Source: Bacteroidota bacterium
GTDB lineage: Bacteria > Bacteroidota > Bacteroidia > NS11-12g > UBA955
Assembly (NCBI GenBank): GCA_030682255.1
Contig: JAUXOK010000017.1
Span: 62,001-126,000, forward strand
DNA length: 64,000 bases
Reading direction: 5' to 3'
Positions within the stretch are counted from its first letter, which is position 1. Every line of letters begins with the position of its first letter. The notes under the pieces are model-generated. The model was not told where the DNA came from and ran no database searches. It saw only the letters and a list, made by a program, of their open reading frames with translations. Position numbers and translations under genes: made by a program. Shown here piece by piece: positions 26,210 to 33,725 of this stretch.

Positions 26210-27205
26210 TTATTCAAAATAATTTTTAAGTGATTTTACTTTATCATAATTGTCTTTATACCATTTAATGGTTTTTAGCAATCCTTCTTCAATATTCACT
26301 TTCGGTTGATAACCCAATTCAGAGGCTGATTTTGAGGTATCGCTCACTCTGTCTTTTACCTTGTCCCAAGCTCTTGCTGGTTTAAAAATAATGTTAGACA
26401 ATGAACCAGTTGCCTCTTTAATAATTTCTGCCATTTTCAAAATCTCTGTTTTAGAACCTGTGCCACCATTAAAAATAGCACCATCTTTTTGAGGAGATAA
26501 TGCCGCTGCAATCATCAAGTCAACTAAATCATCTACAAATGTAAAATCTCTTGTTTCTTTGCCTGTTCCTGTGATGATTAAATCCTCATTATTCAATGCT
26601 TTTTCAATAAAATTTGGAATCACATTTCTGTATTTTCCTGCCATTTCATATGGTCCATAGGTATTGAAAATCCTGATTGACAAGGTAGGCACATGAAATA
26701 AGTGAGCGTAATATTGTGTGTAAAGTTCTGCGGTATATTTATTGATGGAATAAGGCGTTTCTGAAGGGTATATAAAGGTTTCTTCATTCATTTGTTCTGC
26801 TGTGCCATACACACAACTGCTGCTGGCATAAACAAATTTCTTAAGACTTTTGTGATGTTTTAAAATCTCTAACAAACTAACTGTGCCAACAATATTGGTT
26901 TGAATATCGCTAAAAGGATGGTCGACAGAATTTTGATTGGCAAAATGGGCAGCCAAATGAAACACATAATCAAACTCATGTTGATTGATTACAAAGTTTA
27001 ATTTATCCATTTTATCAATGTCCATTCCCACAAAAATAATTCGTGGATCGTCTGGCAAAAAGATAGACATGCCAGAGGATTGATTATCCATGATAAGGAT
27101 TTGAGAAACATTTTCTGCGAGTAATTTCCTAACCAGATTGTTGCCAATAAAACCGGCACCGCCAGTTACTAATACTCTTGCGTTTTTGAGGGTAGCTTTG
27201 TCCAT
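26210..27205 (-). CDS. NAD-dependent nucleotide-sugar epimerase/dehydratase
   Basis: A 331-residue extended short-chain dehydrogenase. The ATG at 27205 is chosen; an in-frame TTG six bases upstream is less likely. Motifs are VTGGAGFIGNNLVRKLL (NAD binding), YASSSCVYG and YSINKYTAELY (catalytic Tyr-x3-Lys), and the substrate loop IFNTYGPYEMAGKYRNVIPNF. The latter resembles dTDP-glucose 4,6-dehydratase or UDP-glucuronate/UDP-glucose epimerase relatives; the exact sugar is not determinable. It is the first gene of the operon with the GT2 and GT39 genes, probably making the nucleotide sugar that these enzymes use. Confidence 0.88.
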   Translation of the reverse strand: MDKATLKNARVLVTGGAGFIGNNLVRKLLAENVSQILIMDNQSSGMSIFLPDDPRIIFVGMDIDKMDKLNFVINQHEFDYVFHLAAHFANQNSVDHPFSDIQTNIVGTVSLLEILKHHKSLKKFVYASSSCVYGTAEQMNEETFIYPSETPYSINKYTAELYTQYYAHLFHVPTLSIRIFNTYGPYEMAGKYRNVIPNFIEKALNNEDLIITGTGKETRDFTFVDDLVDLMIAAALSPQKDGAIFNGGTGSKTEILKMAEIIKEATGSLSNIIFKPARAWDKVKDRVSDTSKSASELGYQPKVNIEEGLLKTIKWYKDNYDKVKSLKNYFE

Positions 27206-27254
27206 AGCCAAATTGGTTTCGAAACTAAATTAAAACCTTGGGTTTAACAAATTT

Positions 27255-28271
27255 TTAAGTATGGGTTTCAATATGAACAATTAAATCATTGATGTTTTTG
27301 TAAATATCTTTAAAAAATTGATTGCGCTGTCTTTCAGAAACCTCACTAATCAAACTTGATTTTGCAATGATGTTGTTTAGCCAATTTTCATTTTGATGAT
27401 TAAAGTTAATGTTATTAGTTTGCATAAAATTAAATGAACTATAACTGATAAAAGACACATTCATCTTGTCTGATTTTACTAAAATCGTATTGTTACCAAT
27501 AGCTACATCACTGACATAAAAATTCAATTTGGTGCTAGTCATGGTGCCATTTTGATTAAACTTATATCCTGTTTCACAATTCTTTTGAATGGATTTAATC
27601 ATCATTTCAAACTGTTTAAGTATTTCAATTGCACTTTCTTTCTTTTCAAAATAACCAACATCAAAATAATATTTTATTTGCCTAACTGTACTGATGATGG
27701 TCTCATCCGACCATATTTCAGTTGAGTTAATTCTGTTATAAGTATTATAAATTTTAGTTGCAGTTAAGATCATATCCTCTGGCAAGCTTATTTGTTCATA
27801 TTTTTCGCGTTGATATTCAGAAATGTTCATCAATGATTTGAGCCAATATTTAATTTTAAAGTCCATTAATTTAGGAAATCCAAAATGATAAAAAACCGGA
27901 ATATCTTCTGCCCCAAAAATCAGATGAACACCTTCAACTTGAGTTAACTTTTCAAGATTAGACAACATATTGTTTAAGTATTCTTGATATGAGAACAAAG
28001 TATTGCTGAGTTGATTAACTTTAAAAGAGACAATATTATCCAATTGTGAATTCAATGTTTCATAAGGAATTTTAAAATATTCAAGAATTAAAGAGGTTTC
28101 ATTTAAAGTGTAATCAGTCTCATTACGCAATCTTCGGTATGCGCTATCAATACTAATGTTCAATAAATCACTGATTTCTTTTGCTAATGAAACATTTGAA
28201 GAAACATGACTTTCAAGGATTTTATTAAATTGTTCTTGATAGTTTTTTGCATTTTTTAATTTTTGATTCAT
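27255..28271 (-). CDS. Putative transcriptional regulator with N-terminal helix-turn-helix
   Basis: A 338-residue cytoplasmic protein without signal or membrane segments. Residues about 25-75 (VSLAKEISDLLNISIDSAYRRLRNETDYTLNETSLILEYFKIP) look like an XRE/BetR-type helix-turn-helix. The rest is predicted helical and lacks a known effector domain. Proteins of this layout are common and uncharacterised in Bacteroidota. It is transcribed away from the five-lipoprotein array; the 165 bp between them contains the array promoter, so control of the array is a reasonable but untested inference. No palindromic operator is obvious. Confidence 0.7.
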   Translation of the reverse strand: MNQKLKNAKNYQEQFNKILESHVSSNVSLAKEISDLLNISIDSAYRRLRNETDYTLNETSLILEYFKIPYETLNSQLDNIVSFKVNQLSNTLFSYQEYLNNMLSNLEKLTQVEGVHLIFGAEDIPVFYHFGFPKLMDFKIKYWLKSLMNISEYQREKYEQISLPEDMILTATKIYNTYNRINSTEIWSDETIISTVRQIKYYFDVGYFEKKESAIEILKQFEMMIKSIQKNCETGYKFNQNGTMTSTKLNFYVSDVAIGNNTILVKSDKMNVSFISYSSFNFMQTNNINFNHQNENWLNNIIAKSSLISEVSERQRNQFFKDIYKNINDLIVHIETHT

Positions 28272-28424
28272 TTCAAATTATTAATAATCGCAAATTAAAG
28301 GGCAATAATTTAAAAAAACAACATATTTTAAAATAATAATTGAATTTAATGAGTAAAATTGTAATATTTCTTTAAAATTAAAACTATAGGGCAATATTTG
28401 AAAATAATTCAACTCTGACAATAA

Positions 28425-28432
28425 TATTTTTG
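28425..28432 (+). promoter_or_regulatory. Predicted -7 element (TATTTTTG) of the lipoprotein array
   Basis: Exact TAnnTTTG ending 4 nt before the ATG at 28437, which predicts a leaderless message for array gene 1. The nearest TTTG (28397-28400) is 24 nt upstream, slightly beyond the usual spacing. Confidence 0.5.
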
Positions 28433-28436
28433 TGCC

Positions 28437-29075
28437 ATGAAAAATATCTACTTATCTAAATCAATTCTAATATTATGCATCGGCATATTATTAATGTTTT
28501 CCTCATGCAGCATCACCAAATGCAGATACAGCAATGGGTTTAATATTGGTTTTGGTGGTAAAAACAATGAATCTAGCAGTATTAAAAGAGTAAAGAAACA
28601 ACCCAAAAAAACTGAAATCTGTTTAACTAATCAAACAGACAGCAATCTGATAGAAAATTCTGTCATTCCATCAGAAAACAATACAGTTTTATATGGTGAA
28701 AATAAAGAAACTGAAGCAATAAGCACCCTTTCAAAAAAGTCAATTGCTCCAAAAATATTAAAAAAAATAACAATAAAACCTCTTGCCTCTAAAATAAAAA
28801 ACACAAAGGGAGCTCTCAGTCAAAAATCTTCTAAAAACCAATATAGCATTATAGATATACTTAGGTTGTTAATTGATGTTTTTTTATTTATATTATGTTT
28901 TTTGGCGTTGTTTTCTTTTATTTTCTATTTAATAATCGCTTTACTTTATACTGGATTTTTTGGATTTGGTCCTATATTAATAATATTATCTATTGCACTA
29001 ATTATTGCTACTTTTGTGGTAATAACTATTAGATTGATGCAATTATTTGGATTGATACGTAAGCCCGGTATTTAG
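28437..29075 (+). CDS. Array lipoprotein 1 (SITKCRYSNG family)
   Basis: First of five paralogs. 212 residues: a lipoprotein signal with lipobox FSSC (Cys24), immediately followed by the family hallmark SITKCRYSNGFNIGFGGK. Then comes a Lys/Ser/Thr/Asn-rich, probably disordered spacer (about 42-135) and two C-terminal hydrophobic helices (about 141-168 and 174-203) separated by FGFGP, ending QLFGLIRKPGI. The layout predicts an N-terminal lipid anchor plus a C-terminal transmembrane hairpin. The hallmark loosely recalls the KRRY-x-x-GY motif of other small Bacteroidota lipoproteins; no function is known. It is closest to array gene 3 (shared FNIGFGGK and L-Y/F-GEN segments). Confidence 0.8.
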   Translation: MKNIYLSKSILILCIGILLMFSSCSITKCRYSNGFNIGFGGKNNESSSIKRVKKQPKKTEICLTNQTDSNLIENSVIPSENNTVLYGENKETEAISTLSKKSIAPKILKKITIKPLASKIKNTKGALSQKSSKNQYSIIDILRLLIDVFLFILCFLALFSFIFYLIIALLYTGFFGFGPILIILSIALIIATFVVITIRLMQLFGLIRKPGI

Positions 29076-29114
29076 AGTTAATTAAATTTTTTAAAACTTG
29101 AACATAACTTAAGT

Positions 29115-29834
29115 ATGCAAATAATAAAACCCTTTATACTTCTAGTAATTATTGCTTCTTTACTTTCCTCATGCAGCATCACTAAATGCAGATACAGCAA
29201 TGGGTTAAAACTCGAACTTGGTTTATGTAAAAGGCAAGTTGCCTCTGATGTGCCGACTTTGAACAAGCAGCGGCTTAAAAGGCACAAAGTAATGGATTCA
29301 GCAATACAATTAGTTCATGCATCCGTATATGTGGATGCAGAGCAAATTGTTAAGGTTGCTGCCTCTGATACCCAAAAATTGCAACCAGTTTTTAGTCATA
29401 GCATTCTCACCACTTCAAAATCCTTCAAACGTTCTGTAGCATCTCCCCTCAAAGAACAGCATGGTTTGGCACAACAGGTTAACAATAGCTTTAATACTTC
29501 TTCAGCAAAAATGTCAGATCCCTGGTGGTGGCTAGATTTGATATTGGTTATACCGGAATATCCATTGTTTTCATTAGCATTTTTGATTGCAGTGTTTTTA
29601 ATGTACCTTTTATTGTTTAAACTTATTGTTGGCCTGACATTGATATATCAAATTCTGATTGCGTTAGGAGGGTATACATTGTTAACTATTGCTTTGGGTC
29701 TATTCTACCAGTTTTTAGGAATGGGTCCGGCAACTGATGTTTATAAGGTTGCAGCTGCTATAATATTTGGAGGATTATTGCTTGTTGGATTAGTTGTTCT
29801 AATTATTTTAGGTGGTGGTTTTTATTTTAAATAA
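29115..29834 (+). CDS. Array lipoprotein 2 (SITKCRYSNG family)
   Basis: 239 residues; ATG 39 bp after array gene 1. Lipobox LSSC (Cys20), then SITKCRYSNGLKLELG, so the FNIGFGGK part of the hallmark is changed. The spacer (about 40-137) is less Lys-rich and more Ala/Val/Gln-rich than in the paralogs. The C-terminal membrane region begins with DPWWWLDLIL and contains three to four hydrophobic helices, with the motif GLFYQFLGMGPATDVYKVA also recognisable in array gene 5 (GLIYQLFGYGPAQDVYDFC). Base composition is visibly less AT-rich in the first half than in the other copies. Function unknown; same predicted topology (lipid anchor, flexible spacer, membrane tail). Confidence 0.8.
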   Translation: MQIIKPFILLVIIASLLSSCSITKCRYSNGLKLELGLCKRQVASDVPTLNKQRLKRHKVMDSAIQLVHASVYVDAEQIVKVAASDTQKLQPVFSHSILTTSKSFKRSVASPLKEQHGLAQQVNNSFNTSSAKMSDPWWWLDLILVIPEYPLFSLAFLIAVFLMYLLLFKLIVGLTLIYQILIALGGYTLLTIALGLFYQFLGMGPATDVYKVAAAIIFGGLLLVGLVVLIILGGGFYFK

Positions 29835-29840
29835 TATTTT

Positions 29841-29934
29841 AGGATATGAATGGCAGTTTCATGTTGGACACTATCAAAAATAGGGTCCTTGGATTATTTG
29901 TTGCTTTAGCTTTTATAAAACAAAGTTATTTTAA
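29841..29934 (+). pseudogene. Remnant of the 3' end of another array lipoprotein gene
   Basis: The gap between array genes 2 and 3 aligns with the last approximately 100 bp of array gene 4 (about 31270-31365). GGATATGAATGGC is identical, followed by TTTCA, GG, then GGATTATTTGTTGCTTTAGC against GGATTACTTGTTGCCCTAGC (17 of 20 identical), and both end TTATTTTAA. In frame it reads GYEW but soon meets a TAG, so it is not coding. No 5' part of the lost gene remains. The start codon of array gene 3 lies 3 bp after this remnant, much as array gene 5 starts inside the end of array gene 4. Confidence 0.75.
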
Positions 29935-29936
29935 AA

Positions 29937-30578
29937 ATGATAAAATATATAACACTTCATATTGAACTTTTAGCAATTTTTATATTGTTAATGCTAATTT
30001 CCTCATGCAGCATCACTAAATGCAGATACAGCAATGGGTTTAATATTGGATTTGGTGGTAAAACTACGATGGCAAACGCTATCAAAAACAGTCAAAGACA
30101 AAAGAAATCAATTGAGAAGCTTGTTAATCATAAAACCGACTCTTCAATCATTGAATATAAAGACCAATCTTCGGTCATTCAAGCCATTTTATTTGGAGAA
30201 AACAATGAGATAAATCATCAAAATATAACTTCAATAAATACCAAGAATCAAAACTATCATAGATTAAATTCTAAAAAAATTATCAATAAGTTTAAACATA
30301 GAATTGATACGAGAGTCGTTCACAAAGCAACTCGTAATTTAAAAAATCCTAATCAAAAAAATAAATTTTGGGACGTATTGAAATTTGTGATATTTATACT
30401 TCTAGCAGCCATTATTTTTTCACTTGGTATATACGGTTTTGTTGTATTCATTTTGATTGCTTTATGGAGCGCAATGAATGGATTTCTTGTTACTTTGGGT
30501 TTAATTCTCATTGCTTTAATTACGATATTACTCATAAGTCTATTGAAACGTTTGTTTGGATATCACAAAAATTTTTAA
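29937..30578 (+). CDS. Array lipoprotein 3 (SITKCRYSNG family)
   Basis: 213 residues. Signal with lipobox ISSC (Cys24), then SITKCRYSNGFNIGFGGK, identical at protein level to array gene 1. The spacer (about 42-140) is Lys/Asn/His/Ser-rich, with HKTDSSIIEY and LFGENNE echoing gene 1. Two hydrophobic helices (about 143-168 and 178-203) end in KRLFGYHKNF. The start codon is 3 bp after the remnant of another paralog's 3' end, so this gene seems to have been joined to its present upstream sequence by recombination. Function unknown. Confidence 0.8.
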   Translation: MIKYITLHIELLAIFILLMLISSCSITKCRYSNGFNIGFGGKTTMANAIKNSQRQKKSIEKLVNHKTDSSIIEYKDQSSVIQAILFGENNEINHQNITSINTKNQNYHRLNSKKIINKFKHRIDTRVVHKATRNLKNPNQKNKFWDVLKFVIFILLAAIIFSLGIYGFVVFILIALWSAMNGFLVTLGLILIALITILLISLLKRLFGYHKNF

Positions 30579-30675
30579 AAAGAAAATATTAGCCATTGAT
30601 TATTATAATGAAAAAATCAATTAAAATAAATGCAACTTCCTTTAATATTGTAAAAAATAAATTAGTATAAAAAAT

Positions 30676-31365
30676 ATGAATACTATAAAAACATTAACCT
30701 ACCTAGGACTGCTTGCATGCATTCTTTCTTCATGTAGCATTACCAAATGCAGATATAGCAATGGGTTTAATGTTGATTTGGGTTTAGGAAAAAAACAGGA
30801 TAAAATTGCTTTAAGCAAACAAAAACAGCTTAAATTAAAATCTCCTATTACTTTAGGAGAAAAAGCAGAAATTGTAAATTCAAGTATAGAAAATAATTAT
30901 CAAATAACGCCTATTGATGTTTGCTTTTTGGATACACAATATCATATTATTCATGATGCCAACACTTTAAAACAAACAACATTTATACACAAAAGAACAC
31001 AGAAATTCGCTCAAAAAATTGTTCAAAATAGACTAAACAAATCAGAAACTAAAAAACATAACAAACCAACAAAAAAAAGTGATTTTTTAATTGAATTACT
31101 TAAAATATTTATTTTTTTATTAGCATTTCTTGTTTGGTTGGGATTGATAATTTTGGCAACCTTGTTTTTTGTTACAGCATTTATGGTTAGACCAATACTA
31201 TCAATTGTATTATATTTACTATCCATTGTTCTATTAACTGGATTATTGTATGCTTTGGCTCAATATTTTGGATATGAATGGCTATTTCAAAGTGGTTATA
31301 GCAGAGGCTATGGAGGTGGCGGATTACTTGTTGCCCTAGCAATTTTTATAACATGGTTATTTTAA
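30676..31365 (+). CDS. Array lipoprotein 4 (SITKCRYSNG family)
   Basis: 229 residues; ATG after a 97-bp AT-rich gap. Lipobox LSSC (Cys20), then SITKCRYSNGFNVDLGLGKKQ. The spacer (about 40-135) is Lys/Gln/Asn-rich with several threonines. The membrane tail has two long helices (about 140-170 and 175-200), the paralog motif QYFGYEWLFQ, a Gly-rich turn (SGYSRGYGGGG) and a third hydrophobic helix up to the C-terminus (LLVALAIFITWLF). The last 13 bp overlap the start of array gene 5. Its 3' end is the best match for the gene remnant at 29841-29934. Confidence 0.8.
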   Translation: MNTIKTLTYLGLLACILSSCSITKCRYSNGFNVDLGLGKKQDKIALSKQKQLKLKSPITLGEKAEIVNSSIENNYQITPIDVCFLDTQYHIIHDANTLKQTTFIHKRTQKFAQKIVQNRLNKSETKKHNKPTKKSDFLIELLKIFIFLLAFLVWLGLIILATLFFVTAFMVRPILSIVLYLLSIVLLTGLLYALAQYFGYEWLFQSGYSRGYGGGGLLVALAIFITWLF

Positions 31366-32042
31366 AAACAGTTATATTTAAGACGAATCCATTTAATCTT
31401 GTCGCTATTTTTATAGCGTTATCATTGCTTTCTTCATGTAGCATTACCAAATGCAGATATAGCAATGGGTTTAACATTGATTTTAGAGGCAAATCAAAAG
31501 TACCTATTGCAGTAAAAAAGGCAAAAATATATAACACAATAACAGAAGCTAAGCCTATTTCTGAAAGAGATACAATCAATGATGAGGAATCTATTTCATT
31601 GAATCAAAAAACATTGAATACGCTTGGAGAAAATTCAGACATAACAACTCAAAAAGCTCCTCGGAAAAATATTCCAATTCGCAACTTAAAAAAAACCATA
31701 AAAGAGACCAAATCAAAAATTAACAAAACCTCAGTTAAAGCATTCATCCAAGCACAAAAACCCAACAAAACGAATAGCATTTTACATACATTATGGAAAA
31801 TTATTAAATTCATATTTTTTTTGTGTTTGTGTGTGGCTGTTATGATAGCAATGGGCATAGTAGCAGCTTTATTGATAGCAAGTGCATTTTCTAATGATGG
31901 GGCAATTTTAATTGTTTTATTAATAGGCATTGCAGGACTTGCCATCTTAGTCCTTATTTTAGGATTGATATATCAATTATTTGGTTACGGACCCGCTCAA
32001 GATGTTTATGATTTTTGCATGAGTGTTTTTGGGGTATATTAA
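31353..32042 (+). CDS. Array lipoprotein 5 (SITKCRYSNG family)
   Basis: 229 residues, with an ATG that overlaps the end of array gene 4 by 13 bp, so translation may be coupled. Lipobox LSSC (Cys29), then SITKCRYSNGFNIDFRGKSK. The spacer (about 47-145) is Lys/Thr/Asn-rich. The membrane tail has two helices (about 148-172 and 180-203), followed by the motif GLIYQLFGYGPAQDVYDFC shared with array gene 2. The N-terminal leader is longer than in the other copies, and an internal start cannot be excluded. It is the last copy; an S41 protease gene with its own -7 element follows at 45 bp. Confidence 0.8.
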   Translation: MVILKTVIFKTNPFNLVAIFIALSLLSSCSITKCRYSNGFNIDFRGKSKVPIAVKKAKIYNTITEAKPISERDTINDEESISLNQKTLNTLGENSDITTQKAPRKNIPIRNLKKTIKETKSKINKTSVKAFIQAQKPNKTNSILHTLWKIIKFIFFLCLCVAVMIAMGIVAALLIASAFSNDGAILIVLLIGIAGLAILVLILGLIYQLFGYGPAQDVYDFCMSVFGVY

Positions 32043-32074
32043 TTTTTTAAAATTTTATATTCCTAAACTTTAGC

Positions 32075-32082
32075 TATTTTTG
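32075..32082 (+). promoter_or_regulatory. Predicted -7 element (TATTTTTG) of the S41 protease gene
   Basis: Exact TAnnTTTG ending 5 nt before the ATG at 32088, again predicting a leaderless or nearly leaderless mRNA. No -33 box was found. Confidence 0.45.
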
Positions 32083-32087
32083 TAAAG

Positions 32088-33725
32088 ATGTTAAAAGACA
32101 TAAAGATTCTTATTTTATCCTTCGTTGCTTTGTTTTTCATAGCCTTTCAATCAGCTAATGATTATTTTGAAATCAGTAAAAACATAGAAATTTTTGGTGC
32201 TGTTTATAAAACGGTTAACAGAGATTATGTGGATGAACCCAAGCCTGGTGAGTTGATGAAAGTGGGTATTGATGCTATGCTTGCCTCGCTAGACCCCTAC
32301 ACCAATTACTACACCGAAAGTCAAGCCGAGGATGCCATGATTATGCGCAGTGGCGAATATGGTGGCATTGGTAGCAGAAGCATTAAAAGAGAGGATTACA
32401 TTTATATTTCTGATATTTTTAAGGGTTTGGCTGCCGACAAAGCAGGATTAAAAATTGGCGACAAAATTGTTGAAATCAATGGTAAAAACTTTAAAGGCAA
32501 ATCTTCTGATGAGGTAGGCAATGCGTTGAAGGGTGCCCCTAATACCAAAGCGAATTTGGTGGTGGAAAGAAATGGGCAAATGGTGAATATAGAGATTAAC
32601 CGTGAGGAAATTAAATTAAAAAATGTCACTTATTTTGGTTTGGCAGACAGCGAAACTGGCTATATCAGGCTCGACCATTTTATGATGGGTGCCGGACAGG
32701 AAGTGAAAGACGCCTTGATAAAACTGAAAGCACAGGGCATCAAACAAGTGATTTTGGATTTGAGAGATAATGGCGGTGGATTGCTGCACGAAGCTGTAAA
32801 TATTGTCAATGTTTTTATTGGTTCTGGCGAAATGGTGGTTTATTCGGATGGTAGAGTGATGGATGCTAAAAAAACCTATAAAACGTTAGACCCTGCTACG
32901 GATGCAAACATTCCTTTAGTAGTGTTGGTTAATGGTCGTTCGGCTTCTGCTAGCGAGATTGTGAGCGGTGCTATTCAGGATTTTGATAGGGGTGTAGTGA
33001 TTGGTCAAAAAACATTTGGAAAGGGCTTGGTTCAAAATGTAAAACCATTGATTTATCGCACCCAAATGAAAGTAACCATAGCCAAGTATTACATTCCTTC
33101 GGGCAGATGTATTCAGGAGTTGGATTATAGCAATAAGGGTAAGGATGGCAAAGCAACTATACTAGCTGATAGTTTGAAAAAGAAATTTAAAACCAGAAAT
33201 GGCAGAGAGGTGTTGGATGGCGGTGGTGTGATGCCAGATATTGCAATGCCTGTTCAAAAAACATCGAGTATTGTTCAATTGCTCGACAGAAGTTATTTGA
33301 TTTTTGATTTTGCAAGTAAGTATCATGCAGAACATGCGCAAATTGGAGATATGAAAAACTTTATGTTAACTGATAAAGATTATGAGGATTTTAAAGCGTA
33401 TGTTAAAACCACACAATTTTCGCAAAAAAATGAAACAGAAACGCAATTGCAAAAATTGATAGAAACGGCTGAAAAAGCGGAATATGCTTCAAGTTTGAAA
33501 GATGATTTTGAGAAAATGAAAAACACAATAAACACCCTTAAACTTCAGGAAATGGACCAACATAAAACCGAAATATTGCAAGCATTGAGATTGGAAATTA
33601 GCAGAAGATATTATTACGAAGAAGCCTTGTTTTTAAACTCGTTTCAAAACGACCCTGTGGTGTTAAAAAGTTTTGATATTTTTAAAAATAAAACTGATTA
33701 TCAAACCCTTTTAGGAAAAAAATAA
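32088..33725 (+). CDS. C-terminal processing peptidase (S41 family, CtpA/Prc-like)
   Basis: A 545-residue periplasmic protease with an N-terminal signal-anchor (about residues 5-22). A PDZ domain spans about 95-170 (YIYISDIFKGLAADKAGLKIGDKIVEINGK) and the S41 catalytic core about 180-340, with the nucleophile region NGRSASASE (282-290) and the general-base Lys312 (QKTFGKGLVQ). A helical C-terminal extension of about 150 residues follows. Such enzymes remove C-terminal tails or degrade periplasmic proteins. The stop codon TAA is directly followed by the TTG start of a TauE-like transporter in the same reading frame, so the two are co-transcribed. Confidence 0.93.
   Translation: MLKDIKILILSFVALFFIAFQSANDYFEISKNIEIFGAVYKTVNRDYVDEPKPGELMKVGIDAMLASLDPYTNYYTESQAEDAMIMRSGEYGGIGSRSIKREDYIYISDIFKGLAADKAGLKIGDKIVEINGKNFKGKSSDEVGNALKGAPNTKANLVVERNGQMVNIEINREEIKLKNVTYFGLADSETGYIRLDHFMMGAGQEVKDALIKLKAQGIKQVILDLRDNGGGLLHEAVNIVNVFIGSGEMVVYSDGRVMDAKKTYKTLDPATDANIPLVVLVNGRSASASEIVSGAIQDFDRGVVIGQKTFGKGLVQNVKPLIYRTQMKVTIAKYYIPSGRCIQELDYSNKGKDGKATILADSLKKKFKTRNGREVLDGGGVMPDIAMPVQKTSSIVQLLDRSYLIFDFASKYHAEHAQIGDMKNFMLTDKDYEDFKAYVKTTQFSQKNETETQLQKLIETAEKAEYASSLKDDFEKMKNTINTLKLQEMDQHKTEILQALRLEISRRYYYEEALFLNSFQNDPVVLKSFDIFKNKTDYQTLLGKK

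Larger units (their letters stand above)
28500..31473 (+). repeat. Five copies of a near-identical 41-64 bp DNA core, one in each array gene
   Basis: The segment encoding the lipobox and SITKCRYSNG is almost identical at the DNA level in all five genes, at 28500-28563, 29166-29206, 30000-30063, 30727-30769 and 31431-31473. Copies 1-3 share the variants TCCTCATGCAGC and GATACAGC; copies 4-5 share TCTTCATGTAGC and GATATAGC. Copies 1 and 3 stay alike for about 64 bp. Flanking signal-peptide and spacer sequences are much more diverged, synonymous sites included. The coordinates given span from the first to the last copy. Confidence 0.85.

Noticed and set aside
30368-30592. A 74-codon plus-strand frame inside array lipoprotein 3
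   Set aside because: It overlaps the membrane-tail coding region in another frame; the lipoprotein frame has the family motif and matching paralogs, the alternative has none.
28500-31473. Five regularly similar short repeats considered as a CRISPR-like array
   Set aside because: The copies are about 600-840 bp apart, lie inside open reading frames, and the intervals are full genes. There are no spacers and no cas genes.
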